Below are positions 18,938-27,856 of a stretch of 64,000 nucleotides of DNA, in pieces; positions within the stretch are counted from its first letter, which is position 1; every line of letters begins with the position of its first letter. The translations under genes and the position numbers were made by a program. The notes below the pieces were generated by a model. The model was not told where the DNA came from. It was given only the letters and a program-made list of their open reading frames with translations, and ran no database searches. Where the stretch lies: assembly GCA_035561135.1 (NCBI GenBank), contig DATMYA010000091.1, positions 1 to 64,000 of the forward strand. Reading direction: 5' to 3'. The stretch is from Clostridia bacterium. Lineage in GTDB: Bacteria; Acidobacteriota; Terriglobia; Terriglobales; Acidobacteriaceae.

Positions 18938-18958
18938 TGGTGCCGAAGAAGGGACTCG
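18938..18958. repeat. 21-bp copy of the tRNA-Leu 3' end (putative att site)
   Basis: This 21-bp segment is identical, in the same orientation, to positions 30605-30625, the 3' end of tRNA-Leu(CAG) on the minus strand including CCA. Starting TGGTGCCGAAGAAGGG, it stops matching exactly where the T-loop begins. Duplicated tRNA 3' ends are the usual footprint of tyrosine-recombinase integration. The element would be the 11.6 kb in between. No integrase gene is seen. Confidence 0.75.
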
Positions 18959-19115
18959 TTTGACGGTTTCAGTGTAACCCACTGATTCCGCGGTAAGTAG
19001 ATGATTAACAGCTGCTTACGGGTGAATCGTTAGTTTCTACAAATTCTCTAAATTCCACCTTGCGACCGGAAATCACCAGCGCTTACAGTGCTATACCGTG
19101 CTACAAACTCGTCCT

Positions 19116-20375
19116 TCATTGTCTCTCCGCAACTTGAAGGTTTACTCCGGCGCGCTCGCCATTAATAAGGACAATGCCAGAGTCCAGCAATTCCTGACCG
19201 GTGCAGTCGTAATTAGCGAAGCAGTTCATTGCTTTGAAGGAAAAGAAGAATTCCACCGCCTCCGAACCCACGCCGCCGGCCGGTTTCAGGGTCGTGCTGA
19301 AGCTAACACCATCGAAGCTCGTTTCATTCTGAAAGTAAGCGAGCACGGGACGAATAAGATGGGCGATGTGGCTGTCAAAAGCTAGCGCGGCGAGTTGATA
19401 ACGTGAACCATTGTTGTTGTCCTGGAGCGGTGTGGTAAGCGACATCTGTAAATACGCACCCTGGTGGAAGGCCACGAACGCAGGCGGTGCATAAGAAACG
19501 AAATGCGCCTGTGCATCGAGTCCGCGAACCATGCGTTCAATGGTCCCCTGATGGGTCATTTCCAGATTTTTCAGAGTATCGGGTGTGATTAGCCGTATCG
19601 GGAAATCGTTCGGTTTGATCAAGTTTGGTGAGACTGGTGTTCCCGGTACGGTAGCGGGTGTGCCGATGCTGGCGACCTCGACGTGATCCCTACGGTTCTC
19701 GGGCTTCACGAAGCCGTCGTGCGCAATAATGTTGGGCGATTCATCTCCTGTCAGCCACAGCGCAATCGGTTCACCGTCCACATACACTGCTCCGTCCAAC
19801 GCGGCAGCTTGCTGTTGCTCAGGAGTCATTGCCACCACCAGGCGATGCGCTGCTGCCCGTGGCATGATGAATACGATGTTCTCAGCGTTTTCTGTAGTGA
19901 TACCGCTGACTTTGCCGCGCACATGGTGAGAGATCTCCACGGCAAACGCTACGAAGCTATCGTCATTCGGGAACTGCCGCACTGCGGCTTGCAGGATGGG
20001 TAAGATGACGTCGTTGAATGTCTGGCGTACCCGTTTGCTCTTGTCCATCAGTTCACGAGAGTATGCCGCGTAGTAGTTGCCGGTAATTTCCAGCACCATT
20101 TGCTTGTTGTATATGTCGAAGCCGATGGAACTCTGCTCCGTCCGCAATTGTTGCGGTTCTTCCATGTCCAGCACCCGACTCAAATAGAAGTGATACGGGA
20201 ACTCGTGTCCATGGATTTGAGCCCCGATCTGCTGCAACTGCTGGTTGTACTTCTGCTGTAAGCGCCTAGCTTCTGGGTCGTGGATTTCGAAAACAGACAG
20301 CACCTGCGCCGAGGAGGAGAGCGGTAACAGCAAGACAACGATTGCCAAAAATGCGACCGCATTACTTCTGCACAT
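19116..20375 (-). CDS. secreted hypothetical protein, last gene of the respiratory operon
   Basis: 419 residues from ATG at 20375, giving a good signal peptide (about 1-24, ending SSSAQ); the frame extends upstream but overlaps the cytochrome gene deeply. The start overlaps the preceding stop by 14 nt. The mature part is soluble, Gln-rich near the N-terminus, with no CxxCH motif and two cysteines close together near the C-terminus (MNCFANYDC). No family was recognised. Its fixed place at the end of a tightly packed electron-transfer operon suggests an accessory or assembly role; function unknown. Confidence 0.75.
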   Translation of the reverse strand: MCRSNAVAFLAIVVLLLPLSSSAQVLSVFEIHDPEARRLQQKYNQQLQQIGAQIHGHEFPYHFYLSRVLDMEEPQQLRTEQSSIGFDIYNKQMVLEITGNYYAAYSRELMDKSKRVRQTFNDVILPILQAAVRQFPNDDSFVAFAVEISHHVRGKVSGITTENAENIVFIMPRAAAHRLVVAMTPEQQQAAALDGAVYVDGEPIALWLTGDESPNIIAHDGFVKPENRRDHVEVASIGTPATVPGTPVSPNLIKPNDFPIRLITPDTLKNLEMTHQGTIERMVRGLDAQAHFVSYAPPAFVAFHQGAYLQMSLTTPLQDNNNGSRYQLAALAFDSHIAHLIRPVLAYFQNETSFDGVSFSTTLKPAGGVGSEAVEFFFSFKAMNCFANYDCTGQELLDSGIVLINGERAGVNLQVAERQ

Positions 20376-21090
20376 AAACCACACCTTTCGTCCGGTAAGG
20401 CGGATCGGAAACCGCGCGAATGTAGCTGACCAGCGCGGCAATATCGGAGTTCGTCAAGGTGTATCCCCACGGCGGCATCTCGGCCGAGCGGCCCAGTGCG
20501 ACGCCTCCGTGCGCTATCAGATCGGTCAGATCTGCGTCACTCAGTTTATTGAAGGGGTCGCCCTCGGTGAATGGGCGCGCGTTGGCACCGAGGTTATCGT
20601 GATTGGAAACCCGCAGTGCGGTCGATTCCGAGTCGTGACAGCGTGCGCAGTATTCCTCGTTCAGTTCGTGCCCGAGCATTTGCTGGTAACCGAGTGCGAC
20701 TTCCTCGAGTTGAACATCAATTCGCTTTCCCGAGCTGTCCCAAGTAGAAGCAGTGAGCCGGTATCGTCCGGAGGAGCCTCCCAGGTAAATGTTCGTCGAG
20801 AACTGGCCGCTTGAATCGGTAACTCCTTCAGCCGGCGTGAACACTGTTTCCGCAGGACCGCTAAAGCGCACGGGTGCCCCGGGGACCGGATTGTTGTCCT
20901 TGTCGTTGACCTGCACTACCACTGGCTGATCGAGCGGGCTACCTACCCCAGCAACCTGCTTGCCTCCGCTGGATTCGACGATAGCCGTACCGTGCGCGGT
21001 CGCCGTGGGCTGCGCCGGGCCTTTGCTTTTGTGGGTGCAACTGATAACGAGCGCGGTTGCGACGATGACGCAAGTGATCCACGGTTTCAT
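20362..21090 (-). CDS. lipoprotein with Ig-like domain fused to monoheme cytochrome c
   Basis: 242 residues. A lipobox VISC puts the lipidated Cys at 18. An Ig-like/CarboxypepD-type beta domain covers about 35-130 (DKDNNPVPGAPVRFSG...). A class I cytochrome c domain follows (about 140-235) with heme motif CARCH near 148 and a likely Met ligand in AEMPPWG near 205. Expected to be anchored to a membrane on the periplasmic side and carry one electron. It overlaps the octaheme gene by 4 nt upstream and the unknown secreted protein by 14 nt downstream. It may be a mobile-tethered acceptor of the complex. Confidence 0.85.
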   Translation of the reverse strand: MKPWITCVIVATALVISCTHKSKGPAQPTATAHGTAIVESSGGKQVAGVGSPLDQPVVVQVNDKDNNPVPGAPVRFSGPAETVFTPAEGVTDSSGQFSTNIYLGGSSGRYRLTASTWDSSGKRIDVQLEEVALGYQQMLGHELNEEYCARCHDSESTALRVSNHDNLGANARPFTEGDPFNKLSDADLTDLIAHGGVALGRSAEMPPWGYTLTNSDIAALVSYIRAVSDPPYRTKGVVYVQK

Positions 21091-23147
21091 TTCTTCGCCA
21101 CCTGCTTTCCGCTCGATTTCTGAGACAATTTCTGAGACATAAGAAATGCTGTGAGTGCGCGGGCGTCAACATCGGTCATATGCTGATCGGGTTCTAGCGA
21201 CCCGGCACGCAGGCTCTGCGGATCTTTAAGCCAGTGATACACCCACGCGGCGTTCAAGCGAGTCCCCACGCTCCACAACGCAGGCCCGATGTATCCCTTA
21301 TCCGCCTTTGAATCCACTATGTGGCAAGACTGGCAGGCGTACTTGCCGTAGAACAACTCGCGTCCCTGCTCGGCCATCGCGGGCGTGAGAGCGGCAGCAG
21401 GAATTTCGTCGCGATCAAAAGCAGGGGTCTGATAGACCGTCATGATGTAGTCGGTCAGAATATTGATCTCTGTGTCGCTCAAGTTGAACTTCGGCATGCG
21501 GCGGATGAGTGTGGGGCGAAGCGTCTCCGGATTTTTCAGGAAATCTGCCAGCCACTTGCGCTGTACCGAGGTGCCCTCCCATGTGAGATCAGGCGCCATG
21601 TCGCCGCCGTGTCCATTGATGGCGTGGCAACTGAAGCAACGGAGGTCGTTCATGAGCTGACCAGCTTTGCCAGCGGGCTGATACTTCGACTCGTGGTATC
21701 CAGCCACTCGCATGTTGACCGGTTGTGTCTGTGCGCGATCGGTCTGCGCCATCAACGCGGTCGTAATCGCGTCGATCTGCTGCTCGGTGAGTGTGAATTG
21801 CGGCATTTTGAGGCTTGGTCCGAACGCGCGCGGCTTTCTCACCTTTGCGACGATGAAGTCGGGCAGCGTGTGCGGTACGTCCGCCGGAAACGCGATCTGC
21901 GCGAACGGCTTGCTGCCTTCGCGGCTCAGGTCGGGAGCAAAGTTCTCCGGCTTCTTGATCCCGTTGATCCCGTGACACGATGCGCAACCGTACTCGAAGA
22001 CGAGCGCTCGTCCGTGCTTTACCTGTTCAGGTGTCGCGTTCGGCAGGTGAACATTGGCCAGCAGGTCATCATCCTTTTTCGCCATCAGGAAGGCGGTCAG
22101 CGTGGCGACCTGCTTATCATCGAAGCGATAGTGCGGCATCTTGGTATCCGGATCGTAGTCGCCCGGATTGCGCAGCCAGGCCTGTAACCATTCCGGCTTC
22201 GCCTTTGTTCCGATCTTCGTCAACTCGGGCCCCAGGTCACCTCCCACCTTGTTCCCGGCGGCATTCTGAGTTGCATGGCACGAGGCGCAGAACGATTCCC
22301 CATACAGGCTCGTGCCTGCCTGCAGATCGGTGGCCGTGCCTGGCGTCGCGGTCGACTTCGGTGCATTCGGCTGAAGTGGTGCGCTCTGTGCGACGAGAAA
22401 CGCCGTGATGTCCCTTACATCGTCGTCGCTTAGACCGAAGTTCGGCATCGTCGCTGTAGACGAATACCTCTGCGGGTCTTTGATCCAGGCGAACATCCAC
22501 TCGCGCGTAGTTTTGTCGGCAATGTGAACGAGTGACGGCGGATCATCTGCGCCTTGCATTACCACACCGTCTGCCATCGTGAGCATGTGGCAGCGGACAC
22601 AGCCTTCACGGGCAAGTAGGTGCCTGCCTTCGTTCAGCTTTGGGGTCCCTGTCAAATGATTCAAGTGACACTGGCCGCAGCCGGATTCGACATAGCGCGC
22701 CGACAAGATCGGCTGTTCCCACGCGAGCGTAGTATGGTGCGCTTCTTCGACGGTCGTCGCCGGACCCTGGCCGCGATGGCATGTCACGCACCCGAACTCG
22801 CTGAGGTTATGCGGAATCGGTGGATGCGTTCGGAACGGCTGCTCCTGTATATCGCGGAGACTGGTCTCTTTTAATGCGACATGGCACGTCGTGCAACGAT
22901 CAACGACTCCCTGTTCGGGAATCCAAATCTGCTGAATGCCTTGCGGCATGTGCTTTTCGAGTGTGACCGCTTCGGCACGGCCACGCACCAATCTTTGGTA
23001 TTGATTCTGATAATGTCGCCATTCACTGAAGTGGTTCTTGGCTGGAACACTAGCCAACAATACCAGCAGCATAAGACTGACGACTCCGAACGCGCGGCCA
23101 GGATCGCCAAACAGCGTATGCCACAGAGAACTGATTTTCTGTCGCAT
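21087..23147 (-). CDS. membrane-anchored octaheme cytochrome c
   Basis: 686 residues from ATG at 23147 (overlapping the previous TGA by one base as TGATG). The longer open frame upstream lies in another frame of the cytochrome b C-terminal gene and is rejected. An N-terminal anchor helix lies at about 21-36. Eight CxxCH motifs: CTTCH (Cys85), CVTCH, CGQCH, CVRCH, CASCH, CASCH, CFSCH, CQSCH. The first four are closely spaced; the last four sit in repeated class I-like modules, each followed by a W-L-x(n)-KMP/RMP methionine segment. It is the probable periplasmic electron outlet or inlet of the adjacent Rieske/cytochrome b complex. Confidence 0.9.
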   Translation of the reverse strand: MRQKISSLWHTLFGDPGRAFGVVSLMLLVLLASVPAKNHFSEWRHYQNQYQRLVRGRAEAVTLEKHMPQGIQQIWIPEQGVVDRCTTCHVALKETSLRDIQEQPFRTHPPIPHNLSEFGCVTCHRGQGPATTVEEAHHTTLAWEQPILSARYVESGCGQCHLNHLTGTPKLNEGRHLLAREGCVRCHMLTMADGVVMQGADDPPSLVHIADKTTREWMFAWIKDPQRYSSTATMPNFGLSDDDVRDITAFLVAQSAPLQPNAPKSTATPGTATDLQAGTSLYGESFCASCHATQNAAGNKVGGDLGPELTKIGTKAKPEWLQAWLRNPGDYDPDTKMPHYRFDDKQVATLTAFLMAKKDDDLLANVHLPNATPEQVKHGRALVFEYGCASCHGINGIKKPENFAPDLSREGSKPFAQIAFPADVPHTLPDFIVAKVRKPRAFGPSLKMPQFTLTEQQIDAITTALMAQTDRAQTQPVNMRVAGYHESKYQPAGKAGQLMNDLRCFSCHAINGHGGDMAPDLTWEGTSVQRKWLADFLKNPETLRPTLIRRMPKFNLSDTEINILTDYIMTVYQTPAFDRDEIPAAALTPAMAEQGRELFYGKYACQSCHIVDSKADKGYIGPALWSVGTRLNAAWVYHWLKDPQSLRAGSLEPDQHMTDVDARALTAFLMSQKLSQKSSGKQVAKK

Positions 23148-23857
23148 CAGTAGGTCCTCCACGGCAGCGCCCACGACCATCCTGGGCCTCGGAAGAACGT
23201 GCCGATTGCGGTCAGCAGCACCAGTTCTGCGAGGAACCAAGTCATGATCCAGAACGAGAGTGGCTTGGCTGCCAACCCACGCCGCGGTTCTGCTCCGGGC
23301 TTCGCCGCTTGCCGCGCAGCCATCACCATCAACACGGCAACGATGAGTGTCGGCACAAGTGCGATGTAAACGTGGAACATGATCAGGAACACAGACAACG
23401 AGAGTAAGACTGAAGCGAAAATTCTCAGCCGTCGCGCGCGGTCCTCCAGGAACAGGCCTTTGCCTTCGACATTCACGTTGAAATACGGAATGATGATCAG
23501 CGCAATAATGACCAGTGTGGGAATGAGCACTCCGGCAACCACCGGTGGAAAGTAGTGCAGAAGTTCCTGCAGACCGAGAAAGTACCACGGCGCTTTCGCT
23601 GGGTTGGGTGTGTGCATTGGATCGGCGAGGCCTTCGAGCGGAGCGTCCCAGACCAACGCCAACGCAATAAGAAAGATGGAGAACACCTCGATCGCTACAG
23701 CAATACGGAAGAGCACGCCGGGATACGTCATCAGGTGCTCTTCATCCGCGACCTTCACGGCGGGTGACGTGCGACGGGTGACAAACGCCACACGAACTGG
23801 CGCCTTTCTCTGATCGGAATCAATTCCCGCTACAAACGGCTTTTGCTCGTCACTCAT
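23147..23857 (-). CDS. cytochrome b C-terminal subunit (subunit IV-like)
   Basis: 236 residues. Equivalent to the PetD/subunit IV part of cytochrome b. The quinol-site loop is [21 protein letters not shown] (about 85-105), with PxKAPWYF in place of the usual PEWY. About five hydrophobic segments follow (about 50-70, 105-130, 145-170 and 195-220), with an extra C-terminal helix. The N-terminal 40 residues are cytosolic and polar. It overlaps the cytochrome b gene by 4 nt and the octaheme gene by 1 nt, so coupling is tight. Confidence 0.85.
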   Translation of the reverse strand: MSDEQKPFVAGIDSDQRKAPVRVAFVTRRTSPAVKVADEEHLMTYPGVLFRIAVAIEVFSIFLIALALVWDAPLEGLADPMHTPNPAKAPWYFLGLQELLHYFPPVVAGVLIPTLVIIALIIIPYFNVNVEGKGLFLEDRARRLRIFASVLLSLSVFLIMFHVYIALVPTLIVAVLMVMAARQAAKPGAEPRRGLAAKPLSFWIMTWFLAELVLLTAIGTFFRGPGWSWALPWRTY

Positions 23858-24648
23858 CGTAGAGTTCCTTCCGATGCGGCAGCAGATTTAGGCTGGATGT
23901 CGTCGGCGACTACATTTGGCGGTGGGGCATACAGTCCACCATCTTTGCGGATACGCCAGAAGTGGATCGCAATAAAGAAGGTCGCGACGATCGGCAGAAT
24001 CACGCAGTGCAGCACATAGAAACGCAGGAGTGCGTTGGCGTTCACCTGGTTGCCGCCGAGCAGAAGGAACCGGATGTGCTTACCTGCGATCGGAACGGCT
24101 GAAGCGATATTGCTTCCAACTGTCACCGCCCAGAACGCCAGTTGATCCCACGGCAGCAGGTAGCCGGTGTAACTGAGCAGCAGCGTAATCAGCAGCAGGA
24201 TTACGCCGATCACCCAGTTGAATTCGCGCGGTGGACGGTAAGCGCCCCGGTAGAACACCTTGCACATATGCGCGAACACAAGGAGGACCATTGCGTGCGC
24301 AGACCATCGGTGCAGGTTGCGCAGGAACACGCCCGACGAAACGACGAACTGCAAATCCTTCATGTCGTTATAGGCTTGCGGCACCGACGGATGATAGTAG
24401 AGCATCAGCAGCACGCCAGTAATCACCAGAATGAGGAACGCGGCAAAGGTCAGCGCGCCCAGATACCACGTTGCACTGAATCCGAGCAAACGCTTGCGTG
24501 CCTTAACCGAGAACAGGTGCAAGAACACGTTCTGCTGCACCGCAAGAGCATCATGCAAGCGGCTGCCTCCGGGGCCGCTGCGGAAGACGCTGCTCCAGAC
24601 ACGGCTGGCACGCAGTCTGTCCCAGTAGGATTGAATCTTGTTTGCCAT
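23854..24648 (-). CDS. cytochrome b N-terminal (b6-like) subunit
   Basis: 264 residues with four core helices. Two helices carry the bis-His heme b ligands: [15 protein letters not shown] on helix B and the [20 protein letters not shown] segment on helix D. The cd-loop has [14 protein letters not shown], matching the conserved GYVLPWGQMSFWGA region. An extended soluble N-terminus (about 1-50) is present. It forms, with the subunit IV-like and Rieske proteins, a quinol:cytochrome c oxidoreductase-type complex in the cytoplasmic membrane. One base separates it from the Rieske gene. Confidence 0.92.
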   Translation of the reverse strand: MANKIQSYWDRLRASRVWSSVFRSGPGGSRLHDALAVQQNVFLHLFSVKARKRLLGFSATWYLGALTFAAFLILVITGVLLMLYYHPSVPQAYNDMKDLQFVVSSGVFLRNLHRWSAHAMVLLVFAHMCKVFYRGAYRPPREFNWVIGVILLLITLLLSYTGYLLPWDQLAFWAVTVGSNIASAVPIAGKHIRFLLLGGNQVNANALLRFYVLHCVILPIVATFFIAIHFWRIRKDGGLYAPPPNVVADDIQPKSAAASEGTLR

Positions 24649-24649
24649 G

Positions 24650-25189
24650 TCAGACTCTCACGTACTGACGCACGGCAACATCGGCGCCGCGGTCTACCAT
24701 CAGGTTGCCTTCGTCGCTAACCCACACGCGTTTCCACGGAAGGGGCTTAGGCGCCGGCCCTTCGATTTTCGTTCCGTCAGGATTGAACTTACTGCCGTGA
24801 CACGGACACGCGATGATGTGTTGTTCGGGTTTCCACGCGGTCACGCACCCCAGGTGTGTGCACACCGCGTCGAGTGCATAGAACCCTTCGGTCGAGTGCA
24901 CGATGTAAATCCGATTCGCTACGTCCAGAGTGACCGAGTCCGGCGGATAACCCTGTGGTTTGCCAGCGTTCACCACCAGCGAAGGCTCATATAGGACATT
25001 CGGAGAGAGAAACTGGTACGCGAACACGACTGTCCCGAGTCCGGCTACGGCGATTGAGGCGGTACCCAATTTGACGAAGAACTGACGACGGCTCCAATTA
25101 ATACGTTCGTCTTCCACGCCCATGCGCCAAAGTTGCGCGTCGCCCGGTCCCGGCGGTTCAACAACCTTCTTCTTAACTTCGTCTGCCAT
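24650..25189 (-). CDS. Rieske [2Fe-2S] protein of the bc-type complex
   Basis: 179 residues. A Tat-type signal-anchor: twin arginines at 34-35 in SRRQFF followed by a hydrophobic helix (about 42-62). Cluster motifs CTHLGC (ligands Cys110 and His112, disulfide Cys115) and CPCHGS (ligands Cys128 and His131, disulfide Cys130) are intact. It accepts electrons from quinol and moves them to c-type hemes. Two bases separate it from the FAD oxidoreductase stop, supporting membership of that protein in the same complex or pathway. Confidence 0.95.
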   Translation of the reverse strand: MADEVKKKVVEPPGPGDAQLWRMGVEDERINWSRRQFFVKLGTASIAVAGLGTVVFAYQFLSPNVLYEPSLVVNAGKPQGYPPDSVTLDVANRIYIVHSTEGFYALDAVCTHLGCVTAWKPEQHIIACPCHGSKFNPDGTKIEGPAPKPLPWKRVWVSDEGNLMVDRGADVAVRQYVRV

Positions 25190-25191
25190 TG

Positions 25192-27171
25192 CTATTTCTT
25201 CTCCACTGGCGGTCGCGGGGCGCTCGACTGGGGCGCCGCAACATCAAACGTCCGGATGGAAATCAGTCCGGTGGGCTCGACCGGAGCGAGGTGGTACGCC
25301 TCCATAGTGATTGTGTTCACTGGGCAGCGAAGCGCGCACAGACCGCACCGGATGCAGCGCGTCTCGTCCTTGATCATGGCCGTTCCGGTGATGATTCCCA
25401 GTTCTTCCGCTGCAACGCCGTTCAGCTCGACGTCAAACATTTCCGGGTTCTTGCGAATTGCTTCCAGTGTTCCGGGCTCGAACTCGATCTGCTCCAGCGG
25501 AACCAGGCGCAGACATTCTTCGGGACAGACGTCGATACATCCGCCACACAGCACGCATTCAGAACCATCAGCCGGATTACCCTCAAACACGGTGTTGATC
25601 CAGCAGCGCAGGCACCGGCGAGCCTCTTCCATCGCGGACTGCTCGTCATATCCGATCTCAACTTCGGTAATGCCGGTTCGCCGCTCCAACGGCTGCATTG
25701 GTACTAAAGGCCGCGCCAGCGTCATGAAATCGTGGAGCATGCGGTGACGGCCGAGGATCTCAACCTCGATTTGTGGCTCCGCGTGTTTGTGGCCGCGAAG
25801 GTATTCGTCAATGCCGATGGCGGCTCGCTTGCCATCGCCGACGCTGTCGATGATCAATCGCGGCCCAAAAGCGCAATCGCCTCCTGCGAAGACGCCAGGC
25901 GCGGTGGTCATCAGGTTTTCGCGGTTGACGCTGATCAGTCCTCGCTGGGAGACCTGCAAACCATCTTCAGGCTTGATGAAATCGAGCTTCGCCGCCTGCC
26001 CGATTGCCATGATGATGGTGTCGCACTCCAGTTGTCTTTCGCTGTTCTCGTAAAAAGCCGGATTGAAACGGTGCTGCTCGTCGAAAACCCACTTTGTCTC
26101 AAGCGTCTCAAGAGCCGTGACATGCCCGTTCTGTCCCAGAATGCGCTTCGGACCGAGGCCGGCATGGATAATGATTCCTTCGGCTTCGGCCTCCTCAATT
26201 TCTTCAAGCGCGGCGGGCATCTCATCACGTCGTTCGAGGCAGACGAGGTGGACCTCGCGCGCGCCCATGCGCAGTGCGGAGAGAGATATATCCACCATCT
26301 CATGCGTCGCGACCGCAACGATGTTCTCGTCTTTCGGCACGAACTCGTCGTCAGCGCCGTGCTCGCGCAGCACCTCGCGTGCCGCTGAACGTGCTACATC
26401 CATCGCGACGTTGCCGCCGCCGATGACGATCACCTTCTTACCAATCGTGAACTTGTATCCAAGATTGACATTTAGCAGGAACTCGACGCCGCGGTGCACA
26501 CCGTCAAGTTGGACACCCGGAATGCTCAGGTCTCGGCTGCGATGAGCACCAACGGCAATCAGCACTGCGTCGAAGCCCTGTCGCCTCAAGTCACTGATAG
26601 TGAAGTCGCGACCGGCAGCTTGATTGAGTTTGATTGTGATCGCACCGGTCTCGAGGATTTCTCGTACCTGTGCTTCTACAACGTTGCGCGGCAGGCGGTA
26701 CTCAGGGATGCCGAGATACAGCATTCCGCCCGCGACCGGTGCGGCCTCGAAAATTGTGACCTGATACCCCATGAGCGCCAGGTCATGTGCCGCTGAGAGT
26801 CCGACTGGTCCGCCGCCGATAACGGCAACCTTGTACCGCAGTGTCTCCGCCGCTTTCGGCATCGGCAACGGATGGCGCGACTCCGGTCCGTAACGTTCAG
26901 TCAGGAATCGCTTGAGGGCGCGGATCGCGATAGGCTTATCGATTTCGCCTCGGCGGCACGCTGATTCGCACGGATGAGCGCAGACTCGTCCGCAAATGCT
27001 AGCCAGCGGATTAGGATCGCGCGCATGACGGTACGCTTCCTCAAAGCGTCCCTCAGCGATCAACCCCACGTAGCGGCCGGCATTCGTATGCGCGGGACAC
27101 GCCATCATGCAGGGGAAATTGGTGTTCAACCAATCCTTGTCAACTCTCTTATCCAGAAAACGCTTTAGCAT
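25192..27171 (-). CDS. FAD/NAD(P)-binding oxidoreductase with N- and C-terminal Fe-S domains
   Basis: 659 residues from ATG at 27171. GltD-like order: N-terminal cysteine-rich Fe-S domain (Cys21, Cys25, then CGRVCAHPCESAC about 60-72), FAD-binding GGGPVG at 119-124, NAD(P)-binding VIGGGNVAMD near 246, then a C-terminal ferredoxin domain with CVLCGGCIDVCPEEC and CIRCGLCALRCP, i.e. two [4Fe-4S] clusters. Resembles glutamate-synthase small subunit homologues that serve as electron-input modules. Its place directly before the Rieske gene suggests NAD(P)H-linked traffic to or from the bc complex. Comparable NAD(P)-module fusions to bc operons are described in anammox bacteria. Confidence 0.85.
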   Translation of the reverse strand: MLKRFLDKRVDKDWLNTNFPCMMACPAHTNAGRYVGLIAEGRFEEAYRHARDPNPLASICGRVCAHPCESACRRGEIDKPIAIRALKRFLTERYGPESRHPLPMPKAAETLRYKVAVIGGGPVGLSAAHDLALMGYQVTIFEAAPVAGGMLYLGIPEYRLPRNVVEAQVREILETGAITIKLNQAAGRDFTISDLRRQGFDAVLIAVGAHRSRDLSIPGVQLDGVHRGVEFLLNVNLGYKFTIGKKVIVIGGGNVAMDVARSAAREVLREHGADDEFVPKDENIVAVATHEMVDISLSALRMGAREVHLVCLERRDEMPAALEEIEEAEAEGIIIHAGLGPKRILGQNGHVTALETLETKWVFDEQHRFNPAFYENSERQLECDTIIMAIGQAAKLDFIKPEDGLQVSQRGLISVNRENLMTTAPGVFAGGDCAFGPRLIIDSVGDGKRAAIGIDEYLRGHKHAEPQIEVEILGRHRMLHDFMTLARPLVPMQPLERRTGITEVEIGYDEQSAMEEARRCLRCWINTVFEGNPADGSECVLCGGCIDVCPEECLRLVPLEQIEFEPGTLEAIRKNPEMFDVELNGVAAEELGIITGTAMIKDETRCIRCGLCALRCPVNTITMEAYHLAPVEPTGLISIRTFDVAAPQSSAPRPPVEKK

Positions 27172-27233
27172 CACGGCCCCTGGAATTCGGGCGCGGCGCC
27201 CCACACAAGCTAGCCCAGGCGGGGGCTTCCGCG

Positions 27234-27815
27234 TTACTTGCTCAGCGTGAAATCAGACTTGCTCGCGGCCGCCACTTTCACCGGTTGCGACTTCGGTTTG
27301 GCACCCTCGTGCCATGCCGTGACCGTGTATTGCCCGTCGGGAACATCCTTGATGGTGTAGTTCCCACTCTCATCGGTTTCGGCGAAATAGGGCGTTGGAC
27401 TCACGACGATGTAGCCGGCCATTTCCGGGTGCACATTGCACAGCAGCGGCGCGACCCCAGGATGGTCGAACTTGAACGATTTTTTCTCGCCCTTGGGCCA
27501 CGTACCGAGATTGTGACCAGCCTTCTTGTCCCCACCAATCGACGGCCAGAACACGTTATGCTGTACGTTGTCACTGTTCAGGAAATCAACGGTCGTCCCT
27601 TGTTGCACGACCAGGATGTGCGGCTGGAACTGCAGGCTCTTCTGATCCATGACTGGATGCTTGTCAGCTGGCGGAAACGGCTTGCCGGAAATGGCGTCAA
27701 CGTAGACCACTGATTTGCCACTCACGCCCGATACCTTGCCACCGAGGTCGCCGGCACTAACTGCGACAGTTGCTGCGATAACGAACAAAACAGGAAGCAT
27801 CAACTTGCGATTCAT
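27234..27815 (-). CDS. periplasmic cupredoxin with C-terminal Cna-like domain
   Basis: 193 residues with a signal peptide (1-21). A plastocyanin-like type 1 copper site is readable: His86 in QHNVFW, Cys126, His129 and Met132 in LLCNVHPEMAGY. This is the H...C-x2-H-x2-M spacing of methylamine-utilisation/azurin-like cupredoxins. A small beta domain of carboxypeptidase-regulatory type follows (about 145-192, GNYTIKDVPDGQYTVTAWHEG). Probable soluble periplasmic electron carrier between the outer-membrane heme-porin (41 nt upstream) and the inner-membrane complex (62 nt downstream). Confidence 0.85.
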   Translation of the reverse strand: MNRKLMLPVLFVIAATVAVSAGDLGGKVSGVSGKSVVYVDAISGKPFPPADKHPVMDQKSLQFQPHILVVQQGTTVDFLNSDNVQHNVFWPSIGGDKKAGHNLGTWPKGEKKSFKFDHPGVAPLLCNVHPEMAGYIVVSPTPYFAETDESGNYTIKDVPDGQYTVTAWHEGAKPKSQPVKVAAASKSDFTLSK

Positions 27816-27856
27816 TGGAGTTCTTTCCTCCTATCGAAATCTCGGACGGTCGTCCC

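Noticed and set aside
21087..23588. 833-residue reading of the octaheme gene from 23588
   Set aside because: The first 147 codons overlap the cytochrome b C-terminal gene in another frame and translate to Arg/His-rich sequence without similarity; ATG 23147 gives an anchor helix and TGATG coupling.
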